Positions 10,027 to 19,466 of a stretch of 64,000 nt of DNA are shown here, piece by piece. The position numbers were made by a program, and so were the translations under genes. Each line of letters opens with the position of its first letter. Position 1 is the stretch's first letter. The notes beneath the pieces were generated by a model. The model had not been told where the DNA came from, ran no database searches, and saw only the letters and a list, made by a program, of their open reading frames with translations. The stretch covers positions 1-64,000 of the forward strand of contig NW_025408667.1 of NCBI RefSeq assembly GCF_020360975.1, given 5' to 3'. Source of the stretch: Hirsutella rhossiliensis (lineage: Eukaryota; Ascomycota; Sordariomycetes; Hypocreales; Ophiocordycipitaceae).

Positions 10027-11730
10027 TTACTCCCGACTTCGTTTGTCATTTAGTTAACCGAAGAATAATAAGGGGCCAAGTGCGCACATTTCAACGCTTG
10101 GAGCCGGCGGGGACCTCCGGTCCCAATAGTTGCTGACCGTGAGAACAGGGGCATAAAAGGACTTAGTACGTAATGTTAGCCTTTCTGAGTCGTCACCGAG
10201 ATGTCTTGGGTTGGTCACCGGGGTGGTGGTTCAGGAACTAAATAGAAAGTACCGTATCGTCAACTTCCTCGTGTAACCGGGATAAAGCCACTCACTGCGC
10301 GTTCAGGAGAACACGACAACAATGTGCCTCGCAGGAATTTTGTCGAGAGGAAGGTTTGAGAGGATCAGATCTCGAACGCTCAAAATATAAGTAATGAAGC
10401 TGCAGCATGGGATCTCTGCTAAGAACTATCTGCCGGACCAGAACCCGTCCTTGGGGACCTAGGAAGGGTCTGAAGATTATGATAGCTGCAGATCAGGGAG
10501 ATCGAGCGGAAGCTGCTAACGAAGAAAACTGACGTGGCATACAGCAGGTGGCTTAAGGCTAAGGTTATACAGGGGACATGTTTTTGTGCCTCCGGTGATG
10601 GCGATCAAGTCCGAGACATGATCTGGATATACCCTGTGCTTACAAGATTATGTCTCATTCTACTCAAAGGCTGAATCCACCTCCTCAAAATGCGGTGCCA
10701 CTGCCCCCCCTCTGAGAAGCCACCTCAGGGAGCATTTCTTGTGTACGCTGCTCTTAGCAGGACGCGTTAACCGGTGGCGACAACCACCCATCTAGCAATA
10801 TGTCTCAGTGGCGCTTTCTGTCTCAGCCCACAAGAGTGTACCAAAGGTTTTCGTAGAGGCTTTAGGGATCAAGCCTGGGTCTGCAGGAGGACCCTTCTCG
10901 CCCCCTCATTATCAGCCCCGACACCAGCTCCGACGGCCGTAGTTGAGCCAAACGGGATTCCCCGGCCTATACGAGACGACCCCATTGATGGTCGCCGCGG
11001 AAGCCAGGAGACGTGACATCGTCCAGCGCGATCCCATCAGCACGGCCGATTCGGGCGCCAATGGCGTGTCGGACAATCCGCTCAATACATGAGGCGGAAT
11101 ATGTTCCAGCAAGTTGGAAGTATGTAGCAGGCAGGTAGCCTTTGTTATACTGACCCTGTCTTAACAACTGCTATATAGGGCACGTTGTGCAATACGTGAC
11201 AGTCTCCTTTCTATTACGTCGTCTTAGTCTTGACTCCTGTTGGCGTCCTTTCCATGAAGTAAAGCCCTCGACTTTGCGTGGGAAAGCCTTTGTACAGAAG
11301 AAAGATGAGAGCAGCCTAGATGCGGCTACATTGTAGCTTAGACGCCTGCATTCTTCCCTCTTCCTGGCAAAGAACGAGTAGTCGCCCTTACAGGCTGTCA
11401 TAGTTGGGCGCGCAGAGCACTCGGCCTTTCTGTCTAAGCCGCCTTATATGACAGCAACGACCATATCTAACAAGCACGTCGCCGAGTCTAGGCCATCCAA
11501 TCCCTTTCCAGCCGATATCGTGGTCAAGGCACAGTGGGGGCTCGATAATTTCGCCTCCCTCCTGGAGAAACACGGAGGAACACATGGCTCATGCTGTAAG
11601 TGAAATTTCGCGCTGTCGCGTTAAGAAAAACTGGTTAGAAAAAGGTGTCCATGTAGCTACATGCAAAGAAGAAATTTATCCGACAAGACCGTCCCATGAC
11701 CCTATCCTCCTTGCACCATCTCAGGTTGAC
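10027..11730. other. Gene-free stretch, 1.7 kb
   Basis: Normal composition, no RIP. Several short open frames occur (for example on the minus strand around 10,910-11,170), but none has a recognisable domain, good start context or splice support. Nothing repetitive was noticed. Confidence 0.5.
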
Positions 11731-12429
11731 TCAGGCTCGGAAATTTCGATCGATCGATTTCGAAGTCTGGGCTGACTTCTTCAACGCCTTATAGGCTGCT
11801 TTTCCTCCCGCCTGGAGACAATTCTCGGCCTCTCTGAGACCCTTGTTGGGGAACAGGCAGCCGTGCCATTCCCGTCTACACTTCCCAAAGTCGCCGTTAA
11901 AGGCGTCACAGTTCAGCTTTGAGCCACGCGCCGCCCGTCGCAGGTTGTTCCCCTTGGCCGCTTGGAGCTTTTCGTCGATACAGTTACGTGTCCCATCGAG
12001 ACCCTTGTTCGGGAACAAGCAACTAGGCAAGAGTTTGAAGCATTGGGTAGGATCCTCGACGCCATCGCAGAGTCCTCTGCGTGCCCGTCGGAGGTTTTTG
12101 TTGGTCTTTTGGGGTTCTTCTGTCGGCATGTTCTCTTCGTTTCCGTCTGCCGGATTGCTCTCTTCGCTCTGCACGATGATCTCATCCCAGCACTGCTTCC
12201 AGGCCTCTAGCTCAGAAGGGCAAGGATCATCTTCCTCGGCGTTGCCTGACCTCGGCGTCGGTAAATCGGAGTTCAATGATGAAGTAGGCTGGGCACCAGA
12301 GTCGGCCGGTGTCTGGGAAGGGCTTCCCGGTGACCCAGATACCAGGCCACTCTCATCACGTGGCGTAGGGGCCGGGGACGCAAGAGCGAGGCCCATCAAG
12401 CTGGTGGCCAGGATGGCTGAGAAACGCAT
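11731..12429 (-). CDS. Secreted protein with three cysteine modules (effector-like)
   Basis: I chose the ATG at 12429 (232 aa) because it gives a classic signal peptide, MRFSAILATSLMGLALAS; a Met ten residues upstream would put charged residues in front. The mature protein opens with a Pro/Ser/Thr-rich stretch. It then has two full repeats: C121-x8-C130-x6-C137-x12-C150 and C174-x9-C184-x6-C191-x12-C204, both containing CLFPNKGL and ending in NC. A half-repeat, C70-x9-C80, precedes them. Each full repeat is preceded by a basic linker (NLRRARRG at about 112-119, NNLRRAARG at about 161-169) suitable for Kex2-type cleavage. All ten cysteines lie in the modules. I do not recognise the family. Small secreted cysteine-rich repeat proteins in fungal subtelomeres are often host-interaction effectors, but function here is inference. 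A TATA box and a CA-rich leader lie upstream. Confidence 0.8.
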   Translation of the reverse strand: MRFSAILATSLMGLALASPAPTPRDESGLVSGSPGSPSQTPADSGAQPTSSLNSDLPTPRSGNAEEDDPCPSELEAWKQCWDEIIVQSEESNPADGNEENMPTEEPQKTNKNLRRARRGLCDGVEDPTQCFKLLPSCLFPNKGLDGTRNCIDEKLQAAKGNNLRRAARGSKLNCDAFNGDFGKCRREWHGCLFPNKGLREAENCLQAGGKAAYKALKKSAQTSKSIDRNFRA

Positions 12430-12578
12430 GGTCCTCTCGCTTTGGTGAGGGCGGCGCAATAATGTTGATAAAGAGTGTTGAGGAAAAGATTGTTTGGTTC
12501 CAATTGATGGATGGATGTTAGTGAAGGTGTTGAGAGTGGAATGAGTTTTTCATTTATCAGTAGCTGGGGAATTAAGAA

Positions 12579-12587
12579 CTATTTATA
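12579..12587 (-). promoter_or_regulatory. Candidate TATA box of the secreted-protein gene
   Basis: On the minus strand this reads TATAAATAG, 150 bases upstream of the chosen ATG. The region between is rich in C and A, with little G near the start (ATCCATCCATC-type leader), typical of well-expressed fungal genes. Confidence 0.55.
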
Positions 12588-13734
12588 ATTGATTCCAAGT
12601 CTAATCTCATACCACGAACCATCTCTCAACAGTACCGGTGATGAGGATAGCATTGATCGCATCCCACGTCTGACTCCTAGTAATCTTAGTTGTGAGGAAT
12701 GATAGGCCGGTCTCTTGAATCATCTGGCCGGCGAGACGTTGTTGCTACCTATTCGGTGCTGAGGCGACTAATAACCTAGTCGACCGACTCAAGGGCATTT
12801 GTTGGTCCTATCAAGGGCGCCGCCATGTCTACGGTACCGAGCAAGTCGCGATTTTTGAGGGTTACTAGCTAGGGAGACTTAGGACTCTACCAACACATGA
12901 GGAAGGCGACAATGTATGCCCCCCGCGTTTGCAGGAGCAAGCATACATGTCTCCTAGCTGACAGCCTTAGTAATGTTCTACGGCGAACGTCGCGCATATC
13001 CCGCACTAGTCCGGTGGACGCCGCAAATCATGAACCATTGCGAGTCAGAGAAGCAACAAGTTCATGAAGACAAACAGGTGCCATCCGTAGGGGTGATAGA
13101 CGAAGGTGAATTTTTTGAAGATTTTGAATGAAGGATGAATCAAATGAATTGAATTTTTTGGATCTTGATTCAAAATCTTCAAGCTCCAATTTTCGCGATT
13201 CAAGTTGGGTTTGGGCCAATTCAGGCCATTCATGAATAGTTTGAAGGAATCCCCTAAACGAAGTGAATTTGGTGTGTACCTAAGCGATTGCAAAGATACC
13301 TCGAAAACGCCAATAAGTAGTATATGGTTTTATAGCCTTCTGGGAAGTCTCTCGATAATCTCGAATATTACAAAAATTAACTTACATAAATACTGATCCG
13401 CCCGTCCTAGGCAAATGGACCGAAAATAAGCACTTTCAAAAGCTCTGCCGAATCCTCAAAATATATCGGTCCAACGCGTTCGAATCCGCGATTGTACACA
13501 GTTACACACTTGTAGAGCCTCAATCCTCCGAAGCCTCCATTGTATCTGGACAGGGGGTTGATATCGCAGACTTATCGGCTTGGGAGGCAGGAGGTTTGGG
13601 GGGTAGGAGGTTCGGCGGGAGCCTCGGTAGTAGCCTCGGTGGGAACTTCCGCCGGAGCAGGGGGTTGAGGAGGAGGATTCTCGCCTGAACGCAGATTAGC
13701 ATATACACAAACAATGAGGGTATATTCACACCAT
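12588..13734. other. Mostly gene-free stretch with a hairpin and a Pro/Ala/Thr-rich remnant
   Basis: No full gene is visible. Between 13,115 and 13,182 there is a 15-bp inverted repeat (listed separately). At about 13,565-13,690 the minus strand has a Pro/Ala/Glu/Thr-rich frame of about 35 residues (PAPAEVPTEATTEAPAEPP) ending in a stop. It may be low-complexity coding debris, but I cannot assign it. Confidence 0.4.
13115..13182. repeat. 15-bp inverted repeat, AT-rich hairpin
   Basis: TTGAAGATTTTGAAT at 13,115-13,129 is the exact reverse complement of 13,168-13,182, with a 38-base loop. The surrounding 150 bases are full of GAATT/GATTCAA words. It could be a small mobile element remnant or a transcribed hairpin. 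Confidence 0.6.
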
Positions 13735-13875
13735 CTACCAGCTTGCCCGGAAATTGGAATGTGGTCTGGTCTTCAAATAATAGAGCGTGCCGTTGTTGGC
13801 GGCGTTGTCTCCCGTAATGGCGAGAAGCTTTGGCTTGAGCCTGAGCTCCTCAAGTGTCTTCTCAACTATCTCTAC
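13735..13875 (-). pseudogene. hAT-family transposase fragment
   Basis: The minus strand encodes about 46 residues including KPKLLAITGDNAANNGTL, which matches the conserved GDNA.NNGT block of fungal hAT transposases (hAT = Activator-like cut-and-paste elements), then stops. Upstream coding DNA (beyond 13,875) is RIP-mutated and immediately gains stops, so the fragment sits on the boundary between mutated and normal DNA. No hAT termini were found. Confidence 0.65.
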
Positions 13876-13939
13876 CTATCCCTCTACTTAAGGGTTTATA
13901 GCCTATCTTATGCTTTCTCCCGCTCCTATACGTTGCCGA

Positions 13940-14617
13940 ATATATATATAAGGTATTAAAAGAAGTCCTATAGGTCGCGTCTACCCCTAGGGCCGCCCTT
14001 ATCCTAGAATCTAGAGATCTACTATATCTAGGGCTCCGGTAGCGTATAGAGGAGCAAATACTACGCTATATCGCGATAGCTATTTAGGCCCTATTTCTTA
14101 TCTATTATAAACTTCGTTTATAGCTAGCTAAGGAAGAAGTAAAAGGACTTAGGCTTACCGTCCTAAGTCGGCTAAGGGAGCGGCTTCCGCGTTAATAGTG
14201 CCGCCGCCGTAGCCGGCGTTATAGAGGTTATAGGGGTTAACGCTAGTCTCGTAGACGGCTCCCTTAGTATAGTAAGAACCTTAATCTTCTCGCTAGCTAT
14301 CGCGCTTTTAATCGCTTCTAAGATAGCTATAATACTTTCTATCCGCTTAAGGGGTAGCGGGGTACTCCCTTAAGGAGGCGGCACCTTTTCTAAGGAAATA
14401 TTTATTAAATCTATTAATTAATAGCTTATACTATTACGGAGTAGGCAGAGGTATATATATAGGTGCCGTCTATAGGATAATATTAATAAGCTATATAGAG
14501 CTCTTTTATACGCGGCTAGCCCGCCCCTATATATATAGGATCCGGCCCTCTATATATAACTATATAGCTTAGGCTATAGCCTAAGCCTATTACCTATAAT
14601 AGTTAAAGACTCTTATA
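13940..14617 (-). mobile_element. Gypsy element 5' end (LTR plus gag), RIP-mutated, minus orientation
   Basis: On the minus strand a 215-bp LTR (14,617 down to 14,403, starting TATAAGAGTC after RIP of a presumed TG start) is followed by gag-like coding sequence with many RIP stops, ending at about 13,940. The same LTR and gag start recur inverted at 63,470-64,000. A small LTR piece lies at about 49,632-49,804. Only the gag start remains here, so the element is truncated. Confidence 0.7.
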
Positions 14618-15144
14618 TTTATACTTAGATAGGTATCTCTTAAGGTCTTACTAGGTTTTAGTTTAACAGCGATAAATATTATATACTAATAGATTAAGGG
14701 ACGGCCTATAATTATAAGAAGGCTTAGTAACTTAAAAATCCTACTTCTATAGACCTTTATTAAAGGAAGCTATAATATTAAAGCGGAAGGGATAGTCTAG
14801 CTTCTAGGTAGAAGTTAAGCGTAGCCCTATACTTAAGGAAGCCCGCTATAAGCTACGATTATATATAAAATAAATTCGCGATATAAGGGAGGCCCTATTA
14901 ATATCTCGCTTATATAAGCTTAACCGTTTAATAATAACGGCACTATTATCGCGAAGAAACCCTTAGACGAAGCTATATACTATATCGTAGGAATTAAAGC
15001 CCCGCGACGGCGGTAAGCAATTAATTACACCGTCTCGAGCGTTAAGGATAGCAGCGTTAGCGACTACGGCGTCGGCGGCGTCGGCGATAGGGGCGTTGTT
15101 AGCGTTAAGAAGGTTAAGAAGAGGGTCTATTACGGTAATTAGGA
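14618..15144. repeat. RIP-mutated DNA, unassigned
   Basis: Extreme TpA richness and no surviving frame. It lies between the truncated gypsy copy and the TA target of the next transposon. No class is recognisable. Confidence 0.5.
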
Positions 15145-15146
15145 TA

Positions 15147-16988
15147 AGTTAGCACCCCTAGCTTCCGGCACCCCCTACTTCCGGCACCCTTTATAGCACT
15201 AAGGTAGGTATATTCTAAACGTAATTAAAGCCGTATTTTAATATTACGATAATTAAATTTAGTGTTTCTAGCTACTCTAGCTACTAGCTATTATAAAGAG
15301 CTTTAAATCCTACGTTCTAATTAGCTATAGCGGTAGCTAGCTTAGCGTGCGCAAGCTATTTCTTTATCTTTATAACTTATTTAATTTATATAAACCGCTA
15401 TTAGGGTCCTAAGGGACCTTTTTATTTTAAGGCTATAGACGATATAATTAATACTCTAGCTACTATATTCGAAGCTAGGAGGCTATAAGCTACTAATTTT
15501 ACTTATTAAGGCTATAGCTAACCTTACTAAAGAGTAGTCGGATCGTACGGTTAACTTAACCGCGGTTTTCTAGCCCTATAATAAGGCGACGGACTTCTTA
15601 TAATCGTTTAAGCGTTTTAAGGGTATTATAAATAGCTAGGGTACTAGAATTCTTTCTTTTTAACGGCGTTAACGGCGTTAACGGCTACGGTAAGATAAAC
15701 CGGCTTAGTAAGGGCTTTACTATATTAACTAGCTATAGTCCTAACCTACGCTACCCGCCCTTAATATTCTTTTTAGTTAGACCGGCCTACCGGGCCTAAT
15801 AATATACTTAGAGGAAGGTAGCCTTACTAATTAGCGCTATATCGTTAAAAGATACGATTTTTTAAGTTAACGTCGGTAGGCAGCCTTAATTGGCGAGAAA
15901 ACTAAGATATTAAGAGGTTAAAGAACGTAGGAAGAGTATACTAGTAGAAAAAGAAGATAAATACGATTCTTAAAGCATTTATATATAAAATCGTCGGTCT
16001 AATAGCTCCTATAGCTATTAACGATAAGGAGAACGTTCCCCTATAGGTAGCGCTTTATTTAGGGGATAAATACCTACTTAAGCTATTAAATAGCGATAGA
16101 ATCGCTTATCTAGCCCTTTAAGGAAGTAATAAAGTCCTAATCCTTTAGAAAATTAAGTTTGTTAAGGAACTATTACTATTAAAGGTCCTAGCCCTTAAAG
16201 ATTATAAGGGGGGTTAAGGCCTAGCTTATTATAAAGACGCATTTAATAATTATAGTCTAATAACGCGATCTAAGCCGCTTCTTAATAGCCTCCTTTTTCT
16301 TTAAGCTCCCTAGCACTAGCCCGTTATAGCTAAGGCCCTCGAGGATGCCTATTTCGTCTATATTAAAGCGTGATTCCGGTAGGATTGCCTATATAGCTAG
16401 TAGCTTAAGTAATTAAAACTATTCCTTAATCCCGCTAATAGAGGCGCCGTTAATACGGGCAGAATTAAGAGATTTACCTTTAATCGTGCTAATCTCTAGG
16501 TTTCAGGCTAAAAAGCTCGAAACTTAGTATTTTCTAAGTAAGCGGGGGTCTCTACTAGCTAAGGTAATACGGCTAGCGAATTCCCTAAGTTAATAATACG
16601 TTAGAGGCAGCCTAAGGGCCGCTTAGGCAAGAACCTATTTATAGAGGTGTTTTTCCTACTCTTAACTAAGCCTTTAAGATGCCTCTTTTGCCTCCTTTAT
16701 AGGTAGGGCTCCTTTAAGACGCGTCTAAAGGGTTATTCTTAGAATACCCTACTTACGACTAGCTTAGAGCTAAGGTATACTATTATTAATAGCTTCGAGC
16801 GCTTTTTAGAGCTGGTTTTCGGTATATTTAGAAAGACGAGGCATCGCTAATTCGAATAATACTTATTTTATAATTATTAAATAAGAGATACACGAGAAAA
16901 CGCGGTCACGATATAGTAGGTAGTCAACGCAATGGTGATGTGGGGAGGTGCCGGAAGTAGGGGGTGCCGGAAGCTAGGTGTGCTGACT
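15147..16988 (-). mobile_element. Second Fot/pogo-type element, RIP-mutated
   Basis: 1,842 bp, flanked by TA at 15,145-15,146 and 16,989-16,990. The ends are inverted copies of about 42 bases starting AGTTAGCACCCCTAGC (left) and, reversed, AGTCAGCACACCTAGC (right), then an identical stretch with two TTCCGGCACC boxes. On the minus strand around 16,300-16,400 the translation reads RFNIDEIGILEGL, the DDE endonuclease block holding the first catalytic aspartate (usually NIDETGI or NMDEAGI). Many codons have become stops by C-to-T/G-to-A change, so the transposase is dead. Its termini differ from the element at 4,826, so it is a different family. Confidence 0.88.
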
Positions 16989-16990
16989 TA

Positions 16991-17534
16991 GCTTTAAATT
17001 TATGTGTGGATAAGTGGGTAGGTGTAGGTGGGCGCAATGTATGTGTGCGTGGACGAGGGCATTTGAAAGGTACGGATACTTGCTAGGCCGGGCGCGGTAC
17101 TTTAGGCGGGGCGGGTTGGCGGGTGTACGTACCGAAAAAATGGGTCTGTTGTACGAATAGTAAAAGGGCGTTGTATAAATAGCTTTACTCATTTTTAATT
17201 GTACTGTACCTTGAAACGTCTGGGTGACAAGGCATCGGGTCAAGTCCCACTTTCAGCAGGTGTCGTCACTGCGCGCACATGTAATTACGACGCATGCCAA
17301 AACATGTGGAAGTTGAACGGGGAACATGAAGGCGGGGGGCATGCCAAGCTGGTCCTTGTGCGACCATCACCTGGTTTCCCCTCATTCTATCAAGAGCGCT
17401 CCCTTCTTTCGGCGGACAAAGACTCTTGGCCAAGCATCGCAGCACAGGTCAAACCGAGAAGGCCACGAACGTCCGGCTAAGAGCAGCTCCAGTCTCGCGA
17501 AATTTCAGGATCCTCTAAAATTGAGCTCTCTGCA
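16991..17534. other. Gene-free stretch, promoter of the esterase gene
   Basis: Composition returns to normal immediately beyond the transposon. It contains GT-rich DNA and then the presumed promoter of the esterase. TATAAAT occurs at about 17,172-17,178, but it is some 360 bases from the start codon, so its role is uncertain. No other gene seen. Confidence 0.45.
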
Positions 17535-18892
17535 ATGGTGAAGTTCGCCGACGAACACTGTCAACGCCTCCGCGCCATCGTCGACAAGGCCGTCTCATCG
17601 GGACCCGGCGGCATTCCCGGCGCGACAGTAGTTGTGTTCGGTAAAGATGGGTCCGAGCCATTTGCCTATTCTGCTGGCAAGCGAGGCCTCTGTTCCAAGG
17701 AGAACATGACGCTGGACAGCGTGTTTTGGATGGCATCGTGCACAAAGATGCTTACGGCCTTGGCGTGCATGCAGCTAGTCGAACAAGGCATCCTCCGGCT
17801 TGACGATGGCAGCCAACTTGAGCAACTCTGTCCAGAGCTCCAAAAGCTGAAGGTGCTCAAGCAGAATGGGGATACGGAGCCTAAACAGAATGGCATCACC
17901 TTGCGTATGCTCCTCACGCATACGGCAGGCTTTGGGTACTCCTTCTCCAATGAAAATATTCGAGACTGGGGATATCCCGCCGGCATCGACGAATTTTCTG
18001 GCGACATTGAGGACATACTCCAACCTCTGCTATTTCAGCCCGGGGAGGGCTGGGCGTATGGCGTAAGCGACACGGTTCGTTTATATCAACTGTCTAGCTG
18101 ATGCTGAAGTCTAGGTCGGCATCGACTGGGCTGGGCTTGCACTTGAGCGAGCCATGAAGATGCGGCTCAACGATTACGTCCAGGACAAAATATGCCTTCC
18201 TCTTGGCTTGGAGAATGTCAACATGCTTCCAACCCAGTCAATGAAAGACAAATTGGCCTACATGCATCAACGCTCGCCCGACGGAAGTCTTGCCGCCCGC
18301 GATCATCTCCTTCGACGGCCCCTTGTCGTTCAGTCAAGGGAGCAGAGGGATGCCATGTTCCAAAGCGGAGGGGCTGGCATATTTGCAAAGCCGCAGGAGT
18401 ACTGTCGTAAGGAAAACAAGTGGAATCCCCCCCGACCAACATGATGCCTCTGACAAGTAGGGCGATTTAGGGATCCTAAGCGTGCTCTTAAATAACGGCA
18501 TATGCCCGCGGACCGGCGCGAAACTGCTACAGCCAAAAACGGTAGACGAAATGTTCGAGAACCAGATACCAAAGCTCCCTCACTTCGCGCGACAAGGACT
18601 GGGAAGCGCCAAGCCCGACCTGACGAATCCGGTCCCCCATCTCTACCCAACCGAGGCGGATTTGCCGCAAGGATGGGGCCTCAGTTTTATGCTAACCGGA
18701 GGCGCGACGGGTCGTTCTTCGGCAACAGCTTATTGGGCGGGTCTGGCAAATCTGTACTGGTGGGCTGACCGCGAGAATGGCATAGGAGGCCTGGTTTGCA
18801 CGCAGATTTTGCCTTTTGGGGACTCTCGAGCCTATGGGCTGTGGACTGAGCTCGAGAGCGCCGCATACCAGGGGCTCAAGGGTCAAGCTTGA
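17535..18892 (+). CDS. Beta-lactamase/esterase-family (LovD-like) serine hydrolase, three exons
   Basis: Exons 17535-18062, 18115-18406 and 18471-18892 join in frame to a 413-aa protein. Intron 1 (52 nt) has donor GTAAGC, a GCTGATG branch-like site and acceptor CTAG. Intron 2 (64 nt) has donor GTAAGG, a CTGAC branch site and acceptor TTTAG. The class C beta-lactamase/DD-peptidase fold is indicated by the nucleophile motif S68-C-T-K71 (ASCTKMLTALACMQL), the block MLLTHTAGFGYSF, the tyrosine motif GWAYG (Y175) continued across the intron as VGIDWAGLALERA, and the C-terminal WAGLANLYWWADRENG. Fungal members are esterases or acyltransferases, some in polyketide clusters such as LovD; here no synthase gene is nearby and the substrate is unknown. 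The gene looks intact. Confidence 0.9.
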
Positions 18893-19466
18893 TGTGCCAT
18901 ATTTTTGTATATTCTTATCAATTTGCAATCGTCTAAGCGCAACAGCGCCAGGAGTCGGTGTTTCTTCATCATATACCCAGGGATTCAGCCTCGACACGAA
19001 AGGTATCAGGATAGAACAAAAGAGAATTGACAGGATGGCGCTGGATCCTGAATAGGTACGCTTGTAGACGAAGATGAGACGTCTCCAGCAATGCGTGTAC
19101 CAAGTGCTCACCGCTGTCTTACATGTAGAGAACAGAAGCCACTTGACAGCGTTGTGGCCGACCCTGAGATGAGCATTGGCATAAACACGTGCAGATGTGG
19201 TCTATACACGACACCTTCTCATTTCTTCTCTCGTCCACGATGGCAAGAAGGGACATGAAACCGTGAGCATGAGGACGTGTTGAGACAGCGAGCGTACCGG
19301 GGTGTCAGGGATACTTCAACGCTACGCGTCGAGGCGTCCACTCATACTCAACGCCTTCGGCGCATCAAGTTGGCTAATCACGACTTCAATCTCTCAGTCC
19401 TCATGCCATACTCTTTCAAGCAGATGGACTCCTCGTATTAGTAAAATACAAAGACTAGCTTGCGGA
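18893..19466. other. Gene-free stretch between convergent genes
   Basis: Holds the 3' ends of the esterase (+) and AtuA-like (-) genes. No further coding signal recognised. Confidence 0.5.

Noticed and set aside
10912..11167. Overlapping minus-strand frames of about 66 codons
   Set aside because: Two frames overlap in the same DNA, neither with a domain or good context; treated as chance.
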